A DNA stretch of 64,000 bases from Rhodohalobacter sp. SW132 (GCF_003390325.1 NZ_QUOK01000001.1:620001-684000); one strand, 5' to 3'; shown: positions 24,873-33,773, numbered from the stretch's first letter. The notes: generated from the letters alone by a model not told the origin. Numbers and translations are program-made.

Positions 24873-27698
24873 ATGCTACGAATTTTTATTGCACTATTAT
24901 TGGCTTCAATTCCGCATCAGGTTTTCGGTCAGGGTGTGCCCCTGATGACTCATTTCAGCCCTGAGGAGTATGATGCACATCGTCAGAACTGGGCTGCTGC
25001 GCAAGGGCATGATGGCAAAATGTATATTGGAAATTCAGCCGGAATTTTAATTTATGACGGTTCCAATTGGCAGCATCTGAGTGTTAGCACTGGAAACATT
25101 GTGCGAACTCTTAAAGTGGCCTCCGATTCATTAATTTACTATGGGGGGCAAAATGAATTTGGAGTTGTTCAGCACGATTCACTCAACAACCCAATTGTGA
25201 GGAGTTTGCGGAACACCCTGGTTGCAGACACCCTGGAACTTGGTCCGGTTTCAAGTATAAAGGAACATGACAATGCGATCTATTTTCAGTCAAGTAACCA
25301 TATCTTTATATATACTGAAAACCGTATCGATGTGATTGAGGCCGAGACCTCTTTTACACCTATGGTTACACTTGATAATGAGCTGCATGTCCACCAGCGT
25401 GGCATCGGAATAATGAGAGTGGATGGAGCTACTCTGTCAGCAATACCGGGAGGTGAACAGTTTAGTGGTAGTGAAGTATACGGAGGGGTGTCATTTGATG
25501 ATAAAAATCTGATCTTTACAAGAGATTTTGGGATTACCGTTTATGAAAATGGAAATTTTGAAGATGCTGACAATGAATGGATCAGTCAGATTTCAGACCA
25601 ACTGGTTTGGAGGGTAGCAAAAATAGATAGTGCTACATTTGCTATAGGAACGCTGTTAGGGGGAGTGTTTATTGCGGATAAGGATCTGAATCTGCTGAAT
25701 GTTGTAAACGAACAGAAAGGGTTGCAGACCAATCTCGTCTATAACCTCTTTACCGATCACGAAAATAATATCTGGGCAGCACTCGATAATGGAATAAGCA
25801 TTATTCATTATGGCCAGCCACTATCAACCTATGGTGAAAGGTCGAATTTATACGGCGGAGTAACAGGCCTCGAGAAAATCGGCAGCCGTATCTATGCCGG
25901 AACAACCGAGGGGCTGTTTGTGATGGATACTGAAGTGGAAGATGAGTTTCGACGGGTGGATAATGTCAGCCGGGTAGTGGGTATGGGCCGTATAGCGGAT
26001 GAGATACTTTTATCAGAAAGTAACCGGACAATCCGGGTGTTTGATGAGCATACCGAAATTGTGAGTGATCAAAACTTTCACAATGTGTACTATCAGCCGG
26101 GACAGGATTCGGTTTATACAACAAATGGCAGTGGAATCTACAGATCACCTGTGAAATTTCCAGAGAGTACCGAATACCTTTTTGATGCAGGTTCAAGAAT
26201 TGCAGAACTGCTTCTGTATCAAAATGAGATTTGGGTTCTGACGGATACAGAAGTACGAACATTCAGTAAACAAGGTGAGACTTTACATATATTTTCACTT
26301 GAGCATGATAGCGGGGTAACAAGATTTTTGAAAAATATTGGAGGCAGGATTGTAGCCGGAACAGATTGGGGGATGTATATTTATGATGAAAATGAGGGTT
26401 CTTTTATAAGACAGAGGCGTCATGATGGTTCGGGGTTTGGCCAGACTTATATGATGTCAGAGTGCCAGGAGCAGGATCTCTGGCTTCGGGCACGCGGAAA
26501 AATGATGAAGGCATCCCTGAATGATGACCCTTGGGAATTTACGGATACACCCTATCAGCTGATTGGCAGTAAAGCTAACGACACTATTTATAAAATTATT
26601 TGTGATGATGATAATACCTGGTTTGGCGGAGCATACGGACTATACTACATGCCAGGGAGGGATTGGAATTATCAGACCGAATTCAATACAAGCATCACTC
26701 GGTTCTACGTAAACAGAGACTCATTGATATATGGTGGTTTTGGAACACCTGAGGAGTCTATAGTTCTGCCGTATGATGATAATCAGCTGCGATTTACATT
26801 TGCGGGTGCAAGTTATATCAAACCGGGGGATACAGAATACAGCGTGATGCTTGACGGGTTTGATAACGACTGGGGGAACTGGACAACCGAAGATTTTAAA
26901 GATTATACAAATATTCGCGAAGGCTCATATACACTGCGGGTGCGAAGCAGAAATATCTATGGGATTGAAGGGAATGAAGCCTCATTCGCGTTTTCCATTC
27001 TCCCGCCATGGTACAGAACCTATTGGGCTTATTTTCTATATCTTATGGCCATCGGAGCGGTATTATTTACAGCTCACCACATTCGTGTACGCCAGATTTT
27101 GAAAATTCAGAACATCAGAAATCGGATCGCCGATGATCTCCACGATGAGGTAAGTGCTACTCTCAGTAGTATCAGTTATTTTGCAAAAGCCGTTGAAAGA
27201 CAGCCGGCTGAAAAACGAGGGCGCTTCGTTTCACTGATTTCTGAAAGCGCGGATGATGCCAAGGATAAAATCACAGATATCATCTGGGCGATAAACCCCA
27301 AACACGATGACTGGCAAGGCTTGATGGCGAAGTGCCGGCGGTTTGCTTCAGACCTGCTGGAGAGTAAGGAGATCCGGCATCATATCGATATAACGGAAGA
27401 GTTGGTCGGCAAACCCGATGTTGAGGTGAGGCAGCATTTTTGGCTGATTTTTAAAGAAATTATCACAAACTCGACTCGTCATTCAGAAGCTACACAGGTC
27501 AATATTTCGATCAAAAAGACCGGGAAAAAAATTCTTTTGATCGTGCAGGATAATGGCAAGGGGTTTAATACGAACCTTGTCGAAAAAGGCAATGGTTTGC
27601 ATACTGTATTTCAGCGCGCAGAAAAAATCGGTGCAAAGGCCGAGTTGAAAACTGAAGAAGAATTTGGTGTGCGCTGGTCTGTTCATGTTGATCTTTAA
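24873..27698 (+). CDS. Sensor histidine kinase with periplasmic beta-propeller and Y_Y_Y domain
   Basis: 941 residues. Signal peptide 1-19 (ending VFGQ), then a periplasmic seven-bladed-type regulator propeller (repeats such as GKMYIGNSAGILIYDGSNWQHL and NNIWAALDNGISIIHYG), a Y_Y_Y domain (about 620-705), one membrane helix (about 716-735), a HisKA_3 helix with the phospho-acceptor His757 in RIADDLHDEVSATLSSIS, and an HATPase domain ending in DNGKGFN and GNGLHTVFQRAEKIGA. This is the NarX/DesK-type kinase group common in Bacteroidota relatives, often tied to carbohydrate or surface sensing. The partner response regulator is encoded 148 bases downstream. Confidence 0.93.
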   Translation: MLRIFIALLLASIPHQVFGQGVPLMTHFSPEEYDAHRQNWAAAQGHDGKMYIGNSAGILIYDGSNWQHLSVSTGNIVRTLKVASDSLIYYGGQNEFGVVQHDSLNNPIVRSLRNTLVADTLELGPVSSIKEHDNAIYFQSSNHIFIYTENRIDVIEAETSFTPMVTLDNELHVHQRGIGIMRVDGATLSAIPGGEQFSGSEVYGGVSFDDKNLIFTRDFGITVYENGNFEDADNEWISQISDQLVWRVAKIDSATFAIGTLLGGVFIADKDLNLLNVVNEQKGLQTNLVYNLFTDHENNIWAALDNGISIIHYGQPLSTYGERSNLYGGVTGLEKIGSRIYAGTTEGLFVMDTEVEDEFRRVDNVSRVVGMGRIADEILLSESNRTIRVFDEHTEIVSDQNFHNVYYQPGQDSVYTTNGSGIYRSPVKFPESTEYLFDAGSRIAELLLYQNEIWVLTDTEVRTFSKQGETLHIFSLEHDSGVTRFLKNIGGRIVAGTDWGMYIYDENEGSFIRQRRHDGSGFGQTYMMSECQEQDLWLRARGKMMKASLNDDPWEFTDTPYQLIGSKANDTIYKIICDDDNTWFGGAYGLYYMPGRDWNYQTEFNTSITRFYVNRDSLIYGGFGTPEESIVLPYDDNQLRFTFAGASYIKPGDTEYSVMLDGFDNDWGNWTTEDFKDYTNIREGSYTLRVRSRNIYGIEGNEASFAFSILPPWYRTYWAYFLYLMAIGAVLFTAHHIRVRQILKIQNIRNRIADDLHDEVSATLSSISYFAKAVERQPAEKRGRFVSLISESADDAKDKITDIIWAINPKHDDWQGLMAKCRRFASDLLESKEIRHHIDITEELVGKPDVEVRQHFWLIFKEIITNSTRHSEATQVNISIKKTGKKILLIVQDNGKGFNTNLVEKGNGLHTVFQRAEKIGAKAELKTEEEFGVRWSVHVDL

Positions 27699-27715
27699 CC
27701 ACATGTGCATGTGGT
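27698..27715. promoter_or_regulatory. Candidate operator 2: ACCRCA-N6-TGYGGT palindrome
   Basis: ACCACA-TGTGCA-TGTGGT; with the inner bases it is a perfect 8-bp-arm palindrome (ACCACATG/CATGTGGT). It begins at the last base of the kinase stop codon, 131 bases upstream of the response-regulator start, so it could control a separate regulator transcript or act as an RNA hairpin. Confidence 0.5.
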
Positions 27716-27846
27716 GAGTAAGGGTTCAGAATGCCTTACATTTCATGGAGGGTAAAGAATGAGTCCGGAATAAAAAAAACGATCAACCTATTGTATCTAA
27801 TAGCAAATCCCCGGGCTAAAGCTGCAAAATTTTAGAAAAAAATTGA

Positions 27847-28488
27847 ATGAGTAAGGAACTGATTAAAGTATCGATCATTGAAGATAACGCCTATATGCGA
27901 GAGGGCTGGGAGACATTTATCGATTTCGAAAAAGATATGTGTGTTGTGGGATCGTTCGACTCGTGTGAAAAAGCATTCGAAGACAGTGAATTTCAAAAAT
28001 CAGACCTGGTGTTACTGGATATTAACCTGCCCGGTATGGATGGAATTGAAGGTCTTGATCATATCAGGAAAAAAGATCCCGAAAAAATTGTAATCATGGT
28101 TACCGTACATGATGATGACGATCACATTTTTGCAGCACTGAAAGCAGGGGCGGTCGGGTATCTCATGAAAAAAGTAACTCCTGATGAACTTGTGGATGCA
28201 GTTCGGGATGCGTACAAGGGCGGATCACCTATCACACCCAATATTGCCCGTAAAGTAATTCAGACTTTTCATAGGTCGGAAAAACTTGAAGAAGAACTGA
28301 GTGACCGTGAACGCGAAATATTAACCGAACTCGCAAGAGGATTATCGTACGCTGCTATCGGTAAAAAAATATTTCTGTCGGTTGATGGAATCCGTCACCA
28401 CATCCGGAATATCTACCGGAAACTTGAAGTGAACTCAAAGTCAGAAGCTGTTGCAAAAGGGTTGAAAAACAGACTGATAGATCTTTAA
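27847..28488 (+). CDS. NarL/LuxR-type response regulator
   Basis: 213 residues. Receiver domain 1-125 with the acidic pair ED (12-13), phosphoacceptor Asp58 in VLLDINLPGMDG, the Thr of MVTVHDD and the Lys of GYLMKKVTPDEL. HTH domain about 148-210 (LSDREREILTELARGLSYAAIGKKIFLSVDGIRHHIRNIYRKLEVNSKSEAV). All residues needed for phosphorylation are present, in contrast with the regulator at 23518. Cognate of the kinase just upstream by position. A palindrome and gap upstream suggest it may have its own promoter. Confidence 0.95.
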   Translation: MSKELIKVSIIEDNAYMREGWETFIDFEKDMCVVGSFDSCEKAFEDSEFQKSDLVLLDINLPGMDGIEGLDHIRKKDPEKIVIMVTVHDDDDHIFAALKAGAVGYLMKKVTPDELVDAVRDAYKGGSPITPNIARKVIQTFHRSEKLEEELSDREREILTELARGLSYAAIGKKIFLSVDGIRHHIRNIYRKLEVNSKSEAVAKGLKNRLIDL

Positions 28489-28521
28489 ACCTGAGTTTGA
28501 TGCACAGAGTAATACTCAGGT
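28489..28521 (+). other. Stem-loop just after the response-regulator stop
   Basis: ACCTGAGT (28489-28496) and ACTCAGGT (28514-28521) form an 8-bp stem. No T-run follows, so it is more likely an mRNA 3' structure than a full terminator. The same ACCTGAGTT wording occurs in the palindrome at 56428. Confidence 0.5.
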
Positions 28522-28708
28522 AGTTTCATTGAAAAAAGATTATTTAATCGTCGTATTTGTTTTTTGAGAGTCAAACCCAACCCGGGTCAATATACGATAC
28601 ATATCTGACTGACCCATTCTCCCCTTGAATAGTTCACCACTTACACGAAAGCAGAGAATCAATGAACAATATTTATGCCTACGCATATATACCTATGATT
28701 TTTTAAAT

Positions 28709-28726
28709 ACCACATGTTTATGCGGT
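28709..28726. promoter_or_regulatory. Candidate operator 3: ACCRCA-N6-TGYGGT palindrome
   Basis: ACCACA-TGTTTA-TGCGGT; the left half ACCACATG equals that of the copy at 27698. It lies about 87 bases upstream of the terminator at 28813, where no protein gene is present, so it may control a small RNA. Confidence 0.45.
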
Positions 28727-28764
28727 GACAAACTCTCAGTAATTCCTGATATTATTGTGAGAGC

Positions 28765-28850
28765 TAATTAGATGTTTTAGGATTAGAGATGCCTAAAATG
28801 TGATAAGAGAGGAAAAGTGCTCCTGCTGTTAATCGGCAGGGGCACTTTTT
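28765..28850 (+). ncRNA. Candidate small RNA ending at the 28813 terminator
   Basis: The segment between operator 3 and the terminator has no protein frame. TATTATTG at about 28750-28757 is one mismatch from the Bacteroidota -7 box TAnnTTTG; a start near 28765 would give an RNA of about 85 bases ending in a strong terminator. The 5' end is a guess; only the terminator is well supported. Confidence 0.25.
28813..28850 (+). terminator. Rho-independent terminator in the gene-free stretch
   Basis: AAAAGTGCTCCTGC pairs with GGCAGGGGCACTTTTT (one mismatch) and is followed by a T-run. It is 325 bases past the response-regulator stop, far for a simple gene end. Confidence 0.88.
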
Positions 28851-29066
28851 GCTTATGAAAGATATTCGTAAAAATACTTAGATGCGGGTATTGCAAATTT
28901 CAGAATAATGAATAAAATTATAGGAAAGACTTAGTTTATTTTACTCAGGAATATTTGAATAGAGTTTAGGATTGTGTGGTGTATTAAATTTCGTTTGGTT
29001 CTGATGACTATTGAAGGACTGATCACCTTTTACACCACGCAGTCTCATGATCAAATCGAGAGGCAG

Positions 29067-29119
29067 AAAAACAGGTGTTCCGGCAGGCGCGGTGATGGTC
29101 GGCCGGGGCCCCTGTTTTT
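29067..29119. terminator. Second strong terminator in the gene-free stretch
   Basis: Outer stem AAAAACAGG/CCTGTTTTT with an inner CCGGC/GCCGG stem; A and T tracts on both sides allow use in either direction. No gene ends nearby. Confidence 0.85.
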
Positions 29120-29208
29120 ATTTTTAAAATGAACGAATCTTACCTTTAAGTAAGAAGCTACCGTCTTCAACTTGTTAAAAGCCAAAGTCTACTAAAGCGA
29201 AATAAAAA

Positions 29209-29235
29209 AGCCTGTAGTGATTGTTGCAGGCTTCG
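29209..29235 (-). terminator. Minus-strand terminator-like hairpin
   Basis: On the minus strand AAGCCTG and CAGGCTT form a 7-bp stem with a 13-base loop, followed by TTTTTTATTT. It could end an antisense transcript coming from the sigma-factor side. Confidence 0.5.
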
Positions 29236-29302
29236 CAGAATAAAGTGCAGTCAGAACCTGAGCATTCGATTTAAAAAATAGCAAAAAGAAGTCCGATAAG
29301 GA

Positions 29303-29390
29303 CGTCATCTCGCATTCCGAAGCCTCGGGGCGTGACCTACTATCCTTACCAAAAGTCAGGAGATGCCACACCGGGGCGGGGCATAACATA
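29303..29390 (+). repeat. Dispersed repeat, copy A
   Basis: About 88 bases beginning CGTCATCTCGCATTC and ending GGCATAACATA. It aligns with the reverse complement of 56511-56587 through CGTCATCTCGCA, GCGTGA-CT, TCCTTA-CAA, CAGGAGATGCC and GCAT-ACATA. Non-coding and intergenic in both places. Confidence 0.75.
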
Positions 29391-29559
29391 ACTGTTGACA
29401 AGTATCCTTAACTGACGACCTTATTGAACTGCTATTGGTGAAATCTGACAAATTTAAAAATCGTACTCACGTTTAAAACTATTCTTCCCTCTGCATCGTC
29501 TTATCTGCAGAACATATAACTGCATTACGGATCCACGCCGATTATCCTTAATTACATAA

Positions 29560-30135
29560 ATGGACGACGTTCTACTAATTAAAAAAGTACAGCAGGGTGA
29601 TACCCGGGCTTTTTCCGAACTGGTGAACCGGTGGCACGAACGTATACATCGTTTTGCGTATCGATTTTTTTCGGATGAAGATGAGGCAAATGAGATCGCC
29701 CAAAAAACGTTCATAAAAATGTATCAAAATGTGAACGATATCGACAATCCGGAGAAATTCGGGTCGTGGATGTACCGGGTGGCCAATAATCTCTGTCTCG
29801 ATGAACTGAAACGGGCCGGACGAAGAAAAGCCACTCCACTTGAAGCCTGGGTTGAGCAGAGTGGCGGTCTTGAATCGGATACAATTTCACCGGCTGCTGA
29901 ACTGGATCGCAAAGAACTTGGGGATATCCTTCAGCAGGCGCTGATGCTGCTGCCGGATGAGCAGCGAACCGTCATTATCCTGAAAGAGTATGAAGGTCTG
30001 AAATTCAGGGAAATCGCCGAAATTTTGGAAGAACCCGAAAGTACCGTCAAATCGAGGCTCTATTACGGGCTTAGATCAACGCGTAAAATTTTACTGAAAT
30101 GGAATATTCAACATCACTTTTTGAACAATGACTGA
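29560..30135 (+). CDS. ECF-family RNA polymerase sigma factor
   Basis: 191 residues with region 2 (about 10-80: AFSELVNRWHERIHRFAYRFFSDEDEANEIAQKTFIKMYQNV, then FGSWMYRVANNLCLDELKR) and region 4 (about 125-180: LPDEQRTVIILKEYEGLKFREIAEILEEPESTVKSRLYYGLRSTRK). No extra domains, so it is a plain extracytoplasmic-function sigma. Its last codons overlap the start of the anti-sigma gene by 8 bases, the usual sign of translational coupling and of mutual control. Confidence 0.95.
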   Translation: MDDVLLIKKVQQGDTRAFSELVNRWHERIHRFAYRFFSDEDEANEIAQKTFIKMYQNVNDIDNPEKFGSWMYRVANNLCLDELKRAGRRKATPLEAWVEQSGGLESDTISPAAELDRKELGDILQQALMLLPDEQRTVIILKEYEGLKFREIAEILEEPESTVKSRLYYGLRSTRKILLKWNIQHHFLNND

Positions 30136-30835
30136 ACAGGAAGCAAAACTAAAGCTAATGGACTATCTCTACGATGAGATGGACGAAGGCGAACGTATAG
30201 AGTTTGAAGAGGCGCTGATGATTAACCCGGAGCTTCAAAAAGAGCTCGATAGCCTTCGGTCTACCCGCAGTCTGCTCCAGACCGAATCAAAAGAGATACC
30301 GCACCGGGAGATGCTTCTGCTGAAAATTCCCGATGCCGGGACGGATTCAGCAAAAGAGTCGCATCAAACTCACAAAACAGGAGCCAAAAACTCAAATCGG
30401 CTTAGTTACACCATATTAGCTGCGGCCGCTGCACTACTCCTTACCACACTTCTTGTAACGTGGAGTAACCTGCACATTACTCGCACTGATACGGGAATGG
30501 AAATCACCTTTGGTCAGACTTCGGTTCAGGCTCCCGCTGATCGATCCGACTCCATTTCAGAAGAAGAAATCATCACGCTCATCACTCAGTTACAGCAGGA
30601 AAATGCCCTTCTGTTTTCTGAACTGTTGAACGAATCACGGCTTGAACAGCAGCAACAGCTCGAAAATGTGGTTACCGATCTCGCAACGTATTACGAAGAA
30701 CAGCGCAGGCAGGATCTGATGCTGATTAGCGAAACACTGCTTCAGATGGAAGAAGAAACGTACTTCCGCCTGATGCAAACCGATGAAACCATTGAGGACC
30801 TGATATTTGCCCTCACATACCCCGCCAATCCATAA
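30128..30835 (+). CDS. Membrane-bound anti-sigma factor
   Basis: 235 residues. The N-terminal 50 residues form an anti-sigma helical domain (KLMDYLYDEMDEGERIEFEEALMINPELQKELDSLRS) without the HxxxCxxC zinc motif. One membrane helix (about 93-113) leads to an outer part rich in Gln and Glu (QQENALLFSELLNESRLEQQQQLENVVTDL...), likely a coiled coil. It should hold the preceding sigma factor at the membrane until a signal arrives; the long periplasmic coiled coil may sense it or bind the product of the next gene, 12 bases downstream. Confidence 0.88.
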   Translation: MTEQEAKLKLMDYLYDEMDEGERIEFEEALMINPELQKELDSLRSTRSLLQTESKEIPHREMLLLKIPDAGTDSAKESHQTHKTGAKNSNRLSYTILAAAAALLLTTLLVTWSNLHITRTDTGMEITFGQTSVQAPADRSDSISEEEIITLITQLQQENALLFSELLNESRLEQQQQLENVVTDLATYYEEQRRQDLMLISETLLQMEEETYFRLMQTDETIEDLIFALTYPANP

Positions 30836-30847
30836 ATTCAAAAGAAT

Positions 30848-32185
30848 ATGAAACGCCTTAATATAATTTTAGCTGTATTGTTTATTACTGTGCTGCCATT
30901 GCACGCATCGGCCCAAACCGGTATCGATAACGACCGGATGGACCGCGATCTGAGAATCATGGAAAATGTGCTTTCCGAACTATTTCAGGTTGACACCGGA
31001 GACGAGAATATCCGGATTCGGATTGCCGGAACTCAATTCAACAGAAGTTCCCGGGGGGTCGATGTATCGGGAACATACTATCCCGACTATGGCGTAGTAT
31101 TTTCAATATCCAACCAGGCGCTGCGAATGCTTTCTGTCCGGTCAGACAACAATGATATCGATCTTGTTTTTCGATATGGAGCGGGAGGTGAAAACGGGTC
31201 CACCGAAATTACAGAAGAAAATGTAAGAGCCCGAATTTTGGAGTTTTTCAAGGAGTATGCACCAAATATCGGGCAGTTGCAGGATAACGACCGGGTAATG
31301 GTTGCAATTGGCCAGGCCCCAGCCAATCGTCCCAGAACTCCGGGTATTATGATTCAGACCAGCCGACCCGCCACCGACCCGATGATACCTGAAATGATAA
31401 TCTGGACAGATGCCGTCTCACTGAAACAATACCGATCAGGAAGCCTGAGCAGCACTCAATTTGAAGATCTGCTGCAGACGGGAAGTATAAAAAGCAGATC
31501 TGAATTGAGAGATTTCACCATTTTTGCTTCTGTCATCAAAACTTCCCTTGAACATCCGGATTTAAAAAACATGGTCGTTCGGCGTGATCCGTCATTCCAT
31601 TATCTGCCGGGAATGGGCGTGCATTTTAATGCTGAAATACGCACACACGGACTGGGCTCACCACAGGACAGGGATCAGATCTGGGGCCGGCTCGACTCGC
31701 TGTCCGGTAATTTTGAAATGCTGGCTGAGCAGCTGGAAGAGTCTCTTGCACCTCTGGTGGCGCGGCTTGACAGCAACTACAACTCCGTCCGATGGGACTT
31801 TGACAGGGATAGCCTTGCCGCTCTTTGGCGAGGTGACAGCCTGAACGTACGTATTCGGGAACTGCGTGACCAGGCGATGGACCATCATCGATCCCATAAC
31901 CGGCAGAACAGACCGCGTATTAGTGCTATTGAAATTGATTTTAATGAAGAAGGTTCGGAAGAAGAGATTCAGGAGCAGATTGAAATCGTGCATCGTGAGA
32001 TAACTGCCGCAATCAAAGATTACGCCTCCACACTACGTAACCTTCCGGATGATGAACTTCTGATTGTAACCCTTTACTGGAACAGCAGACACCCTGCAAC
32101 CCCCTATCAATCGGAAATCCGAATCCGTAAATCAGACCTCCTGAATGGCAGTGAACCCGAAGTGGTGATCACCTCAAGATCGTAA
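30848..32185 (+). CDS. Secreted protein of unknown function in the ECF operon
   Basis: 445 residues with a signal peptide (1-22, ending ASAQ) and no membrane helix or lipobox. The mature protein is rich in charged residues, with a helix-prone region near the C-terminus (EEEIQEQIEIVHREITAAIKDYASTLRNL) and a final beta segment (LIVTLYWNSRHPATPYQSEIRIRKSDLL). No domain recognised. As third gene of a sigma/anti-sigma operon it is a good candidate for a periplasmic modulator of the anti-sigma factor. A terminator follows 35 bases after the stop. Confidence 0.85.
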   Translation: MKRLNIILAVLFITVLPLHASAQTGIDNDRMDRDLRIMENVLSELFQVDTGDENIRIRIAGTQFNRSSRGVDVSGTYYPDYGVVFSISNQALRMLSVRSDNNDIDLVFRYGAGGENGSTEITEENVRARILEFFKEYAPNIGQLQDNDRVMVAIGQAPANRPRTPGIMIQTSRPATDPMIPEMIIWTDAVSLKQYRSGSLSSTQFEDLLQTGSIKSRSELRDFTIFASVIKTSLEHPDLKNMVVRRDPSFHYLPGMGVHFNAEIRTHGLGSPQDRDQIWGRLDSLSGNFEMLAEQLEESLAPLVARLDSNYNSVRWDFDRDSLAALWRGDSLNVRIRELRDQAMDHHRSHNRQNRPRISAIEIDFNEEGSEEEIQEQIEIVHREITAAIKDYASTLRNLPDDELLIVTLYWNSRHPATPYQSEIRIRKSDLLNGSEPEVVITSRS

Positions 32186-32220
32186 CTCCTACACATACAA
32201 CACCTCAAATATGTAACCTA

Positions 32221-32256
32221 AAGCTGCACGGCCTGATCGCCGCTGCAGCTTTTTTA
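32221..32256 (+). terminator. Terminator of the ECF sigma operon
   Basis: AAGCTGCACGGC and GCCGCTGCAGCTT pair with a single bulge, followed by TTTTTT. It ends the three-gene operon that starts at 29560. Confidence 0.9.
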
Positions 32257-32338
32257 TTTTGCCCATTTTGCAAAAATTTCTGTTCATGCAGTCTCAATCC
32301 TTTACCTTCATTAAAATCCAGTCACACCAACACTCTTC

Positions 32339-33649
32339 ATGAAACATCTCCTCATACCGGTTTTCGTTCTTTTTGTTTTAGGTACTGCGTGCAGTTCTGA
32401 CCCTCAGCCTGAATCAACCGCAAGCTTCACATTTGACTCCGTTTCAGCCGAACAGGCAGGCTTGCACCCTGACTCACTCCACAGAGTAACTGAGTTTCTT
32501 CGGGATGGTGTGGATACCGGAAAAATTCCAGGTTCTGTTTTGACCATCGTAACGGACGGGGCAATCGTTTACAGCGAAGCCGAAGGCATGGCCGACATTG
32601 AGGCTGAAATTCAAATGGATCAGCATCATATTTTCAGGATGGCATCCATGACCAAGCCGGTAACTTCTGTAGCTGTGCTTATGCTTGCCGAAGAGGGTAA
32701 ATTGAGTGTGAATGATCCCGTTTCGAAATTTATTCCAGAGTTTTCAGAACCTGCCATTCTCGAATCGGTCGATTTGACGGATACAACCTGGAGTTCCAGG
32801 CCTGCGGAAAATGAAATTACCCTTCATCATCTGCTCACGCATACGTCCGGGGTTGCCTATGGTTTTATTGATGAAGAGCTTGGACCCATTTATCAAAAAG
32901 CTGATGTACCCGACGGAACCGTCATGGATGGCCGAACCCTCGAACAGACAATGAGCCGGCTGGGGGATCTTCCCCTGAAGCATGAGCCCGGCTCAGCGTG
33001 GACATACGGCCTCAGCACTGATATTCTGGGCCGGGTTGTGGAAGTCGCTTCAGAAATGCCGCTGGACCAATTTTTTCAAGAGAAGATTTTTGAACCGCTT
33101 GGCATGCACGATACCGGCTTTAACATTCAGCCTGAAGAACGGGAACGTATCGTGGCACTTTACCGAAACACCCGGCCAAATGAGCTCCAAAAAATTCCCC
33201 GGTTATCTGTTCAGAGTTCTGATACCCTGTCAACGGATACCGGGCAGATGCCGCACGTGGGGTATTTTTCCGGCGGATCCGGCTTGTTTGGAACTGCTGA
33301 AGATTACCAGCGATTTCTGCAGACCATCCTGAATGACGGGCAGCTGGGGGATGTCCGGCTTTTTAGTGAAGAGACCGCCCGTTACCTGAAAGAACATCAA
33401 ATTAATGACCTTCGTCTTGGAAAAGACGGATTCAGTTACGCTTTCCAGGTAACGCTGCAGGATGGAGATTTAAAGAATAACCGTCGGCCCGGCAGGCTTC
33501 AGTGGGGCGGACTATTCCAGACCCATTTCTGGCTCGATCCAGCCCGAAATACCACCGTGGTACTCATGACGCAGGTGTACCCTTCCATGCACCAGCAGGA
33601 ACTGTATGATGAAGTGGAGCTAAGGGTAAACCGCTCATTCACAGAATAA
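32339..33649 (+). CDS. Serine hydrolase (class C beta-lactamase/esterase-like) lipoprotein
   Basis: 436 residues. Lipobox LGTAC gives lipidated Cys18, so the enzyme is tethered to the envelope. The penicillin-binding-protein fold motifs are SMTK (nucleophile Ser103, Lys106) in FRMASMTKPVTSVAVLML, LLTHTSG, and YGLS in the position of the YxN motif. Members hydrolyse esters, peptides or amides; actual beta-lactamase activity is less likely than esterase activity in this group. Flanked by its own gaps; no operon partner. Confidence 0.9.
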   Translation: MKHLLIPVFVLFVLGTACSSDPQPESTASFTFDSVSAEQAGLHPDSLHRVTEFLRDGVDTGKIPGSVLTIVTDGAIVYSEAEGMADIEAEIQMDQHHIFRMASMTKPVTSVAVLMLAEEGKLSVNDPVSKFIPEFSEPAILESVDLTDTTWSSRPAENEITLHHLLTHTSGVAYGFIDEELGPIYQKADVPDGTVMDGRTLEQTMSRLGDLPLKHEPGSAWTYGLSTDILGRVVEVASEMPLDQFFQEKIFEPLGMHDTGFNIQPEERERIVALYRNTRPNELQKIPRLSVQSSDTLSTDTGQMPHVGYFSGGSGLFGTAEDYQRFLQTILNDGQLGDVRLFSEETARYLKEHQINDLRLGKDGFSYAFQVTLQDGDLKNNRRPGRLQWGGLFQTHFWLDPARNTTVVLMTQVYPSMHQQELYDEVELRVNRSFTE

Positions 33650-33773
33650 CGTGCACTATTTTCAAGCCGGATTTTTTTAGATATGCTGACCGAAGTATGG
33701 GAGCGCTTGCAATACTGAACCCGTAGCGATATACTTATTTTAAGTGTGTTATATACACTCAGATCATATTTTT

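Larger units (their letters stand above)
28489..29559. other. 1.07-kb gene-free stretch with terminator-ended orphan segments
   Basis: No convincing protein frame; the largest minus-strand frame (29192-29401) runs through a repeat copy. Contents in order: post-stop stem-loop, candidate operator 3, hairpin CTCTCA/TGAGAG (28733-28762), terminator 28813-28850, inverted repeat GTGTGGTGTA/TACACCACGC (28974-28983, 29031-29040), terminator 29067-29119, minus-strand hairpin terminator near 29210, dispersed repeat 29303-29390, and the presumed promoter region of the sigma-factor operon. Two terminators in tandem with no gene between them suggest one or two small RNAs. Confidence 0.6.

Noticed and set aside
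29192-29401. 69-codon minus-strand frame in the gene-free island
   Set aside because: It runs through the dispersed repeat and a terminator-like hairpin, so the frame is most likely accidental.
32339-33649. Antibiotic resistance role for the serine hydrolases and the Tet-family transporter
   Set aside because: The folds match beta-lactamase and TetA families, but these groups are broad and nothing in sequence or context shows drug resistance.
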